Position numbers and translations under genes: made by a program. The notes under the pieces are model-generated. The model made no database searches. It worked only from the letters and a program-made list of their open reading frames with translations, and was not told where the DNA came from. Of a stretch of 6,712 nucleotides of DNA, positions 1 to 6,085 are shown in pieces. The DNA is taken from NCBI GenBank assembly GCA_002306075.1, contig DBRW01000077.1:13169-19880 (forward strand). The letters are read 5' to 3'. Source of the DNA: Synergistaceae bacterium UBA1358. Its GTDB lineage: Bacteria; Synergistota; Synergistia; Synergistales; Synergistaceae. Positions within the stretch are counted from its first letter, which is position 1; each line of letters starts with the position of its first letter.

Positions 1-312
1 TATCTCGGAGACGTGCTGAGCTACAGCAGGCTTCTGGCCCTGGGACTTGGCTCCGCCGCTGTCGGCATGGTAATCAACCTGCTGGCCAAACTCGTGGCCG
101 GAACGCCCTATGTGGGAGTCCTGCTCGCGGTGCTGATCTTTGTCCTCGGACATCTTTTCAGTATAGCCGTCAACCTTCTCGGAGCGTTCATACACTCCCT
201 GAGGCTGCAGTATGTCGAGTTTTTCGGTAAATTTTACGACGCGAACGGGAGGGACTTTGCCCCGCTTCGCAACGTGACCACATTTGCAAGACTTTCGGAA
301 GAAAAACAATAG
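1..312 (+). CDS. atpI: V-type ATP synthase subunit I (a-subunit), C-terminal fragment, 5' end outside window
   Basis: This is the last 103 residues of the membrane stator subunit (NtpI in Enterococcus hirae, equivalent to eukaryotic subunit a), read in frame from base 1 with no start codon in the window. Two long hydrophobic helices are visible, at about residues 5-33 and 36-66 of the fragment, corresponding to TM7 and TM8 of the family. The signature SYSRLLALGLG contains Arg10 (bases 28-30), which matches yeast Vph1 Arg735. The signature HSLRLQYVE contains Arg68 (bases 202-204), which matches Arg799. In the family these arginines face the K-ring carboxylate and separate the two ion half-channels. 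The tail (FFGKFYDANGRDFAPLR) is also typical of the family. The N-terminal cytoplasmic arm that binds the peripheral stalks lies upstream. The family is roughly 600-680 residues long, so about 15% of the protein is seen. The gene stops at TAG 310-312, ahead of the K gene on the same strand. Confidence 0.95.
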   Translation, partial: YLGDVLSYSRLLALGLGSAAVGMVINLLAKLVAGTPYVGVLLAVLIFVLGHLFSIAVNLLGAFIHSLRLQYVEFFGKFYDANGRDFAPLRNVTTFARLSEEKQ

Positions 313-372
313 ATTTTTGATAACAAAAAATTCAAAAACAGCATTAATCAACTGAGGAGGTAATGGTTCATT
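313..372 (+). promoter_or_regulatory. AT-rich leader and Shine-Dalgarno of the subunit K gene
   Basis: This is the longest non-coding stretch in the window, at 60 nt. Bases 313-353 are about 80% A+T (33 of 41), in sharp contrast to the GC-rich genes on either side. A strong ribosome binding site, GAGGAGGT, lies at 354-361, followed by 11 nt to the ATG at 373. TTTTTGA (314-320) can pair with TCAAAAA (332-338), but that hairpin is nearly all A-U and should be weak. There is no GC-rich stem with a T-run, so I see no terminator. A TTGATA at 317-322 resembles a -35 box, but no convincing -10 box follows. The likely role, by inference, is to raise translation of the multicopy K subunit, as the A/U-rich region before E. 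coli atpE does. Confidence 0.5.
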
Positions 373-873
373 ATGGAAACAATGCTAGCAACGATTTCCG
401 AACAGCTGGGCCCCATGCTGGTAATACTCGGCGCAGCTCTGGCAGTAGGTTTTGCGGGATCAGGATCCGCATGGGGGATCGGTATCGCCAATGAAGCCGC
501 AGCCGGCATCATGACTGAAGATCCAAAGAAATTCGGCTACGCGCTGGTCCTGCTCGCGCTTCCCGGCACACAGGGCATTTACGGACTGCTTGTCGCGGTC
601 CTCTCGCTCCAGAAGGCGGGGCTCCTCGGAGGGGGCGACGTTACCCTTACGGTCTGGCAGGGATTGGGGATCTGCTTTGCATGCCTTCCGGTAGCGATCT
701 CCGGATTCTACTCGGCGATATGGCAGGGAAAATCCTCAGCCGCTTCGATCCTGATGATATCAAAACGCCCGGAACAGATAGGCAAAGCCGTTATCCTCCC
801 GGCAATGTGCGAAACTTATGCAGTCTTTGGGCTTCTTGTAAGTATACTGATGCTCAACGGCATTAAGCTTTAA
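373..873 (+). CDS. atpK: V-type ATP synthase subunit K (proteolipid c-ring subunit, predicted Na+-binding)
   Basis: This 166-residue membrane rotor subunit (NtpK) is a four-helix proteolipid made of two tandem hairpins, at about residues 13-82 and 93-162. Ten or so copies of the E. hirae protein form its ring, which carries ions past subunit I. The first hairpin has LPGTQGIYG, with Gln67 where a carboxylate would sit in a single-hairpin c subunit. The second has MCETYAVFG with the ion-binding Glu147. Aligned with E. hirae NtpK by eye, Leu63, Thr66, Gln67, Gln118 and Glu147 match its Na+ ligands Leu61, Thr64, Gln65, Gln110 and Glu139, so Na+ coupling is predicted. Length agrees with the family (about 156-165). 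Start 373 is chosen because it follows GAGGAGGT; Met4 at 382 is less well placed. Cys146 directly precedes the key Glu, where E. hirae has Val. Confidence 0.97.
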   Translation: METMLATISEQLGPMLVILGAALAVGFAGSGSAWGIGIANEAAAGIMTEDPKKFGYALVLLALPGTQGIYGLLVAVLSLQKAGLLGGGDVTLTVWQGLGICFACLPVAISGFYSAIWQGKSSAASILMISKRPEQIGKAVILPAMCETYAVFGLLVSILMLNGIKL

Positions 874-892
874 TACAGAACGGGGGAAGACC

Positions 893-1483
893 ATGTCTTT
901 GGCCCAGATAACAGAAAAGATCAGAAGCGACGCGCAGCGCGAGGCCGATGAAATACTGGCTAAGGCCAGGGCCAGGGCTGAGCTTATCGCACAGAGAGCG
1001 GAAGAGGAGATCGACTCGATAAAGTCCGGCTTTATCCGCCGTTTTGAAGTCGAGCGTCCCGAGATCTTCCGTCGTCGTGAAATCGTTGCGAATCTGGATG
1101 TCAAAAAGATGATGCTTCAGTCCAGCCGTGATCTGATACAGGATGTTTACGACATCGCCCTTGAAAAGATGAAGACAATGGACAGGGACGATCAGATAAA
1201 ACTCTGTGAGGCGCTTCTTAAGAAAGCTATAAAGACAAAGGATGAGGAACTCGAGGTTTCAGCCAATGAAAAATACCTCGATCAGGCCTGGCTTGACGGT
1301 TTCAACAGGGAGAACGGCACGAATCTCGTCTTCTCCGAAAGGAAACCTGACATAGCCGGGGGATTCATACTGACAAGGGGCAGGATAAGCACGAACTGCT
1401 CATGGGACATGCTGATCCGTATAGCTCAGGAAAAGCAGGAATCCGACGTAGTAAAACGTTTGTTCCCGTCAGAAGCGGAATGA
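893..1483 (+). CDS. atpE: V-type ATP synthase subunit E (peripheral stalk)
   Basis: This 196-residue peripheral stalk subunit (NtpE) pairs with a coiled-coil G/H subunit to hold the A3B3 head still against rotation. Residues 1-60 are charged and Ala-rich with heptad character (for example EADEILAKARARAELI), giving the long coiled coil. From about residue 75 onward comes the globular head-binding domain, with the family pattern GGFIL at 156-160 followed by a glycine/asparagine turn and an amphipathic helix ending in LF at 190-191. Length is normal for the family (about 185-200). The ATG at 893 has a G-rich site GGGGGA (882-887) 5 nt upstream and follows the K stop by 19 nt. The sequence is divergent, as is usual for this subunit, so context adds much to the call. 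Its partner G/H is not encoded in this window. Confidence 0.93.
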   Translation: MSLAQITEKIRSDAQREADEILAKARARAELIAQRAEEEIDSIKSGFIRRFEVERPEIFRRREIVANLDVKKMMLQSSRDLIQDVYDIALEKMKTMDRDDQIKLCEALLKKAIKTKDEELEVSANEKYLDQAWLDGFNRENGTNLVFSERKPDIAGGFILTRGRISTNCSWDMLIRIAQEKQESDVVKRLFPSEAE

Positions 1484-1496
1484 GGGAGGTGGACCG

Positions 1497-2516
1497 ATGT
1501 CAAGTCAAGGGGCTTATGGTTATGCCGTAGCGCGTATACGCGCGATGGAGCATCGCCTTCTTGATCAGGGAGTTCTTCAGAGAATGATCGATGCCGAAGA
1601 TTTTGCGTCGATCCTCAAGATACTTGGAGAGACATCCTATTCCTCCGCGCTTGCTTCCCAGACAGGCGGGTCTGACTTTGACAAGGTCCTCGAGTCCGAC
1701 CTTCACAGCATATATGAAGAAGTCCGCACCTTTGTGCCCGACAAGAAACTTGTCGACATAATGAGGCTGCATTATGACTTCCACAACGTGAAAGTGCTTT
1801 TGAAGAGCATGTTCAACGTCAGGACGGGAGGAAAAAAGAGATGGGACCTTCTCACATCTCTCGGTTCCCAGCCGCTGGACGACATCATAGCCAACATCGA
1901 GACCGAGGAGTACAGGCTCCTTCCGTTCGGCCTCAACACCCTCATCCCCGCGTGCATTACCGTATGGGAACAGAGCAGGGATGTTCTCGAGGCAGAGCGG
2001 CTGATCGACAAAAGGATGTTCGAAGTGATGCTCGAAATGGCACGTGAACTTGATATGCCGGGAATAGTAAGCTGGGTCCGCACCAGGATCGACGGAGAGA
2101 ACATACGGACACTGCTGAGGCTCAAAAGATTCGGCTATGATACCGCAGGCGCGCTGCCCTTCATGCATGACGGCGGAACGATAGACGTCGGGATGCTGGC
2201 ATCCCTCATATCCGAACCGTTTGAGACATGGGGCAGGGCGATCGATTTCTCAGATATAGGGAAAGTGTTAGGCGGGATAGACGCATCGGGCGGATATTCC
2301 AACCTCATACTCTCGCTGGAGAAGCTCCTCGACGACCATTATCTGGATAAGATCGCGGCAGCCAGGTACAGCCAGACGGCTCCCGAAAACATTCCGGCCT
2401 ATCTTTGGGCGAAGGAAACAGAGATAAAAAATATCAGGGTGATCGCGGTCTCCAAGAGGAACAAGGGCGACAAGGACCACCTAAGGAGGCTGATGCGCCA
2501 TGGCTACATCGGATAA
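1497..2516 (+). CDS. atpC: V-type ATP synthase subunit C (d-like rotor funnel)
   Basis: This 339-residue soluble subunit (NtpC; homolog of eukaryotic subunit d, AC39 family) sits on the cytoplasmic face of the K ring and receives the foot of the D/F shaft, linking head rotation to the membrane rotor. Family marks visible by eye are YGYAVARIRAME at 7-18, LHYDFHNVKVLLK at 91-103, and the C-terminal KETEIKNIRVI at 306-316, which is typical of the end of AC39 proteins. The mostly helical composition and the length, within the bacterial/archaeal range (about 320-380), agree. The start ATG has an excellent site, GGAGGTG (1485-1491), 5 nt upstream and directly after the subunit E stop (TGA 1481-1483). 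The last 17 nt overlap the start of subunit F, and the F ribosome binding site lies inside this gene. Confidence 0.96.
   Translation: MSSQGAYGYAVARIRAMEHRLLDQGVLQRMIDAEDFASILKILGETSYSSALASQTGGSDFDKVLESDLHSIYEEVRTFVPDKKLVDIMRLHYDFHNVKVLLKSMFNVRTGGKKRWDLLTSLGSQPLDDIIANIETEEYRLLPFGLNTLIPACITVWEQSRDVLEAERLIDKRMFEVMLEMARELDMPGIVSWVRTRIDGENIRTLLRLKRFGYDTAGALPFMHDGGTIDVGMLASLISEPFETWGRAIDFSDIGKVLGGIDASGGYSNLILSLEKLLDDHYLDKIAAARYSQTAPENIPAYLWAKETEIKNIRVIAVSKRNKGDKDHLRRLMRHGYIG
2482..2489 (+). promoter_or_regulatory. Shine-Dalgarno site for subunit F, embedded in subunit C
   Basis: TAAGGAGG is a perfect eight-base complement to the usual 3' end of bacterial 16S rRNA. It lies inside the subunit C reading frame, encoding the Leu-Arg-Arg of DHLRRLM with codons CTA AGG AGG. 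It is 10 nt before the ATG at 2500 and 37 nt before the alternative ATG at 2527, so it favours 2500 as the start of subunit F. Ribosomes finishing C pass over this site, which suggests translational coupling of C and F. Confidence 0.75.
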
Positions 2517-2841
2517 AGGTTCTCCGATGGCCGCGGTCGGAAGCTATGACAGCATACTCCCGTTCAAGGCCATCGGTCTTGATGTGGTCGAGATAACCGA
2601 CGAGAACAGGGATTCCCTCGGACAGATCATGAACAGGTTCGCTCGCAAGGGATATGCGGCCCTCTTCATCGAGGAGGCCCTCTTCTCCGAATATCAGCAG
2701 GTCGTCGACGAGGTCAACGAATCCACTGATATGTGCATAATACCGGTACCAAACCAGAGCGGATCCATGGGAGTAGGTCTCAGCTCCATCAGAAGGAACG
2801 TGGAGCGGGCTGTAGGCATGGATATCTTTGGTGTGAAATGA
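2500..2841 (+). CDS. atpF: V-type ATP synthase subunit F (central stalk)
   Basis: This 113-residue central-stalk subunit (NtpG in E. hirae, AtpF in archaeal naming) binds the D coiled coil and turns with it. The family pattern is clear: an N-terminal VGSYDSILPFKAIG strand-loop at 13-26, then a Rossmann-like fold with ALFIEEALF at 54-62, IPVPN at 81-85, and a C-terminal helix with IRRNVERAVGMDI at 87-109. It overlaps the end of subunit C by 17 nt. Two starts are possible. ATG 2500 follows the perfect TAAGGAGG site and gives 113 residues. In-frame ATG 2527 (Met10) gives 104 residues, which matches the usual family length and N-terminus, with a weaker AAAGG 7 nt upstream. I keep 2500 on ribosome-site strength. 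Its stop TGA (2839-2841) overlaps an ATG as ATGA. Confidence 0.94.
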   Translation: MATSDKGSPMAAVGSYDSILPFKAIGLDVVEITDENRDSLGQIMNRFARKGYAALFIEEALFSEYQQVVDEVNESTDMCIIPVPNQSGSMGVGLSSIRRNVERAVGMDIFGVK

Positions 2842-2861
2842 AGAAAATGGAGGCGATGTGA
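2838..2861 (+). other. Seven-codon ATGA-coupled mini-ORF in frame with subunit A
   Basis: The stop codon of subunit F overlaps an ATG (ATGA, 2838-2841). Reading from this ATG gives the seven-residue peptide MKKMEAM, then TGA at 2859-2861, and the next codon in the same frame is the GTG start of subunit A at 2862. All of this is directly visible. No Shine-Dalgarno site precedes 2838, so any use would rest on coupling to F termination. It may be a relic of a longer subunit A N-terminus cut off by a nonsense change, a coupling mini-cistron, or chance. Confidence 0.35.
2849..2853 (+). promoter_or_regulatory. Shine-Dalgarno site deciding the GTG start of subunit A
   Basis: GGAGG lies 8 nt before the GTG at 2862, which is good spacing. 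The ATG at 2856 is only 2 nt from this site and is followed at once by TGA, so it cannot be the start of subunit A. Confidence 0.8.
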
Positions 2862-4661
2862 GTGGCTACTCCTAATGCCATAGAAGGATTCATCGCAAAG
2901 ATCTCCGGTCCGCTTGTAATTGCCAAAGGCATGGCCGGAGCCTGCATGTTCGACGTCGTAAGGGTCGGTAATGCGGGTCTTGTCGGTGAAATTATCGAAC
3001 TAAAAGATGATACGGCCTCTGTGCAGGTATACGAAGAGACTTCGGGCCTAAAGCCGGGAGAGCCTGTCGTAAGCACGGGGGAACCCCTGAGCGTCGAACT
3101 TGGCCCGGGGCTTATCGAAGAGTTTTTTGACGGTATCCAGCGTCCGCTGGAGAGCATCGAAAGGACCGCGGAAAGCCCCTACATCCTCCGCGGGATAAGC
3201 GTCCCCGCGGTAAGCAGGACAAAAAAATGGGAGTTCGTCCCTGCGATCGGCGCCGGAGTGAAGGTCGCTCCCGGCGACATACTGGGATCGGTGCAGGAGA
3301 CGGTGCTCGTCGACCACAAGATCATGGTGCCCCACGGACTGAGCGGCACGGTAAAGCTGGTCAGGCAGGGCGAGTTCACCGTTGAAGAGACTGTGGCGGT
3401 CATCACTGACGAGAAGGGGAACGACCATGATGTCACCCTCCTCCAGAGGTGGCCGGTACGTAAGCCCCGTCCCGTCGTCAAGAGGCTCCCGCCGGAGATC
3501 CCCCTCACCACGGGACAGAGGGTCGTCGACACCTTCTTCCCGATAGCAAGGGGCGGCACGGCATGCGTCCCCGGACCTTTCGGCTCCGGAAAGACGGTCA
3601 TCCAGCACCAGCTCGCAAAGTGGGCCGATGCCGAGATAGTCGTCTACATAGGCTGCGGTGAGCGCGGAAACGAGATGACGGACGTCCTTCTCGAATTCCC
3701 TGAACTCGAGGACCCCCGTTCGGGCCAGCCACTCATGAAGAGGACACTGCTTATCGCAAACACATCGAACATGCCCGTTGCCGCACGTGAAGCCTCGATA
3801 TACACGGGGATCACGATAGCGGAATATTTCCGTGACATGGGTTACTCGGTGGCACTCATGGCCGACTCGACGTCGCGCTGGGCGGAGGCCCTCCGTGAGA
3901 TGTCAGGCCGGCTTGAGGAAATGCCCGGTGAAGAGGGGTATCCGGCATACCTCGGAACAAGGCTCGCATCGTTCTATGAAAGGGCGGGAAGGGCGATATG
4001 CTGCGGATGCGACGGAAGGGAAGGGGCCGTTTCGGTTATCGGCGCCGTATCACCTCCCGGCGGAGATCTTTCGGAGCCGGTCACCCAGAACACACTGCGA
4101 GTCACCAAGGTCTTCTGGGGCCTCGACGCTCAGCTTGCCTATCAGAGGCACTTCCCGGCGATAAACTGGCTTTCGAGCTACTCTCTCTATGCGCATACGA
4201 TGGGCGAGTACTGGGATGCCATATATGACGGCGAGTGGAGCGGATACAGGACGGAAGCCATGAGCCTTCTCGAAGATGAGGACAAGCTCAAGGAAATAGT
4301 GCGTCTGGTCGGTATCGACGCGCTGTCCAAGGAAGAGAGGATGGTCCTTGAGACCTCGAAGTCGATAAGGGAAGACTTCCTCCACCAGAACTCATTCCAC
4401 GAGATAGACACATATGCGTCGATGGACAAGCAGTTCAAGATGCTCAGGAACATCCTAACGTTCCACCACCTCGGGATGCAGGTGCTGAGCCGCGGAGGGA
4501 TGCTCCACTCCGTTATAGACCACCCCATCAGGGAAGAGATCGCACGCATGAGATACACCGAAGAGAACGAGCTGGACAAGCTCGATGCTCTTGAGACCGC
4601 AATCAAGACCGAACTGGGAAAACTTAGCGCTGCCGGAGGTGGTATTGATGATGTTGCCTAA
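2862..4661 (+). CDS. atpA: V-type ATP synthase catalytic subunit A
   Basis: This 599-residue catalytic nucleotide-binding subunit (NtpA) has three copies alternating with B in the head, where ATP is hydrolysed or made. Domains in order: N-terminal beta-barrel (about 8-75, IAKISGPLV and VYEETSGL), the V-type non-homologous insert (about 120-200), the nucleotide-binding core, and a helical C-terminal domain (about 440-590). The P-loop GPFGSGKT is at 238-245 with Lys244. The catalytic glutamate is Glu267 in GCGERGNE (E. hirae Glu261). The Walker B strand and serine loop, ALMADSTSRW, is at 331-340 with Asp335, followed by SPPGGDLSEPVTQ at 397-409. Length matches the family (578-600). The start is GTG 2862, behind GGAGG. 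Three cysteines crowd one site (ICCGCDGREG: Cys380, Cys381, Cys383), and Cys235 lies just before the P-loop. The 3' end overlaps subunit B by 14 nt. Confidence 0.98.
   Translation: MATPNAIEGFIAKISGPLVIAKGMAGACMFDVVRVGNAGLVGEIIELKDDTASVQVYEETSGLKPGEPVVSTGEPLSVELGPGLIEEFFDGIQRPLESIERTAESPYILRGISVPAVSRTKKWEFVPAIGAGVKVAPGDILGSVQETVLVDHKIMVPHGLSGTVKLVRQGEFTVEETVAVITDEKGNDHDVTLLQRWPVRKPRPVVKRLPPEIPLTTGQRVVDTFFPIARGGTACVPGPFGSGKTVIQHQLAKWADAEIVVYIGCGERGNEMTDVLLEFPELEDPRSGQPLMKRTLLIANTSNMPVAAREASIYTGITIAEYFRDMGYSVALMADSTSRWAEALREMSGRLEEMPGEEGYPAYLGTRLASFYERAGRAICCGCDGREGAVSVIGAVSPPGGDLSEPVTQNTLRVTKVFWGLDAQLAYQRHFPAINWLSSYSLYAHTMGEYWDAIYDGEWSGYRTEAMSLLEDEDKLKEIVRLVGIDALSKEERMVLETSKSIREDFLHQNSFHEIDTYASMDKQFKMLRNILTFHHLGMQVLSRGGMLHSVIDHPIREEIARMRYTEENELDKLDALETAIKTELGKLSAAGGGIDDVA
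4635..4640 (+). promoter_or_regulatory. Shine-Dalgarno site for subunit B, inside subunit A
   Basis: GGAGGT lies 7 nt before ATG 4648 and 10 nt before the adjacent ATG 4651, within the last codons of subunit A. It supports 4648 over an upstream in-frame ATG at 4585, which would add 21 residues that look unlike the family and would overlap A by 77 nt. Confidence 0.8.
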
Positions 4662-6069
4662 GGAGTACAGAACGATCTCCAACCTTTCCGGCCCGCTGAT
4701 GATGGTTGAGAAGATCGAGGATGTAAGCTACGACGAACTTGCAGAGATACGCCTCGCCTCCGGCGAACGCAGGCGCGGAAGGGTCCTTGAGATAGCGGAG
4801 GGCAAGGCGCTGGTCCAGGTCTACGAGGGAAGCACCGGTATCGACGTAAACACGACGCAGATAAGGTTCCTCGGCGATGTCCTGAAGCTGCCTGTCTCAA
4901 AGGACATGCTCGGCAGGATATTCAACGGAAGGGGAGACCCAGTAGACGGCGGTGCGCCCATAATCCCGGATGCTTATCTCGACGTCAACGGCAACCCGAT
5001 GAACCCCTATTCCCGCGACTACCCGTCTGAGTTCATCCAGACAGGTATCTCCACCATTGACGGAATGAACCCGCTGGTCAGGGGACAGAAGCTGCCTATC
5101 TTCTCCGGAAGCGGTATGCCTCACAACCAGATAGCCGCTCAGATAGCCCGCCAGGCAAACGTCCTCAGCGGACACGCGAATTTCGCCGTTGTGTTTGCCG
5201 CGATGGGCATCACATTTGAAGAGGCATCCTTCTTCATGGAGGACTTCAGGAAGACCGGAGCCCTCGAACGCACAGTCATGTTCGTCAACCTCGCCGACGA
5301 CCCGGCGATAGAACGTATCTCGACTCCGCGCCTTGCGCTGACGGCCGCTGAGTATCTGGCATTCGAAAAGGACATGCACGTCCTTGTCATACTGACAGAC
5401 CTCACGAACTACTGCGAAGCGCTCCGCGAGATCTCGGCAGCCCGTAAGGAAGTCCCGGGCAGACGCGGTTATCCCGGCTACCTCTACACCGACCTTGCGA
5501 CCATGTACGAGAGGGCCGGCAGGCTTCGCGGCAAGAACGGATCCATCACACAGCTCCCGATCCTGACGATGCCTGAAGACGACAAGACCCACCCGATCCC
5601 CGACCTCACGGGATACATCACAGAGGGCCAGATAATACTGGCGAGGGGACTCCACCGCAAGGGCATCTATCCGCCTGTCGACGTCATGCCGTCGCTCTCG
5701 CGACTGAAGGACAAAGGGATCGGAAAGGGCAAGACCCGCGAAGACCACGCAGACCTGATGAACCAGCTCTTTGCCGCTTACTCCAGAGGTAAGGAAGCAA
5801 AAGAGCTCGCAGTCATACTCGGAGAGGGAGCCCTCTCTGAAGAAGACAAGGCTTTTGCCAAATTCGCGGACCTCTTTGAGGACAGATATGTCCGTCAGGG
5901 AGAGTATGAAAACAGGACAGTGGAAGAGACGCTCCTTCTGGGATGGGAACTTCTCACCGTCGTTCCCACAAAGGAACTCAAGCGAGTAAGGGACGAGTAT
6001 ATAGAAAAATACCTGAAGCCTCTGTTGGAAGTCCATAAAAACGAGACGCTTGAGACAGAAGAAGCATAG
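4648..6069 (+). CDS. atpB: V-type ATP synthase non-catalytic subunit B
   Basis: This 473-residue regulatory subunit of the A3B3 head (NtpB) completes the catalytic sites at the A-B interface. The N-terminal barrel begins at YRTISNLSGPLMMVE (8-21), followed by QVYEGSTGI (57-65). The nucleotide-binding core has FSGSGMPHNQIA at 152-163 in place of a true P-loop lysine motif, as in all B subunits. ILTDLTNYCEALRE is at 248-261, and VPGRRGYPGYLYTDLATMYERAGR (269-292) is strongly conserved. PSLSRLKDKGIG at 348-359 holds Arg352 (codon 5701-5703), matching the E. hirae B arginine finger Arg350. The C-terminal helical domain runs from about 365. Family length is about 455-475. Start 4648 is chosen for its GGAGGT site and for the short 14-nt overlap with A. 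The stop is TAG 6067-6069. Confidence 0.98.
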   Translation: MMLPKEYRTISNLSGPLMMVEKIEDVSYDELAEIRLASGERRRGRVLEIAEGKALVQVYEGSTGIDVNTTQIRFLGDVLKLPVSKDMLGRIFNGRGDPVDGGAPIIPDAYLDVNGNPMNPYSRDYPSEFIQTGISTIDGMNPLVRGQKLPIFSGSGMPHNQIAAQIARQANVLSGHANFAVVFAAMGITFEEASFFMEDFRKTGALERTVMFVNLADDPAIERISTPRLALTAAEYLAFEKDMHVLVILTDLTNYCEALREISAARKEVPGRRGYPGYLYTDLATMYERAGRLRGKNGSITQLPILTMPEDDKTHPIPDLTGYITEGQIILARGLHRKGIYPPVDVMPSLSRLKDKGIGKGKTREDHADLMNQLFAAYSRGKEAKELAVILGEGALSEEDKAFAKFADLFEDRYVRQGEYENRTVEETLLLGWELLTVVPTKELKRVRDEYIEKYLKPLLEVHKNETLETEEA

Positions 6070-6085
6070 GAAGGGGTGACCTCTT

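Noticed and set aside
314..338. Hairpin TTTTTGA/TCAAAAA as a terminator after subunit I
   Set aside because: The stem has one G-C pair in seven, with an 11-nt loop and no following T-run, and the genes continue in operon order, so termination here is unlikely.
317..347. Possible sigma-70 promoter (TTGATA, then CATTAA) ahead of subunit K
   Set aside because: The -10-like hexamer matches only three of six positions and the 19-nt spacing is long. I could not support a promoter beyond general AT-richness.
363..372. ATG at 363 as the start of subunit K
   Set aside because: It is out of frame with K and begins 1 nt after the ribosome binding site, too close to be used.
760..1104. Minus-strand frame spanning the K-E junction
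   Set aside because: Its Ser/Ala/Arg-rich translation mirrors the Ala/Glu/Arg-rich coiled coil of subunit E, and it has no supporting signal.
1500..2168. 222-codon minus-strand frame opposite subunit C
   Set aside because: Shadow of a clear V-ATPase subunit; the translation is low-complexity and unlike any family I know.
2859..2861. TGA before subunit A as a selenocysteine or recoded codon
   Set aside because: A well-placed GGAGG and GTG explain subunit A without readthrough, there is no family precedent for selenocysteine there, and I saw no evident SECIS-like hairpin.
3048..3608. Minus-strand open frames opposite subunit A (also 3179-3601, 2789-3157 and 4187-4606)
   Set aside because: Several antisense frames overlap each other on the same conserved gene, and none shows a domain, a ribosome site or an independent promoter.
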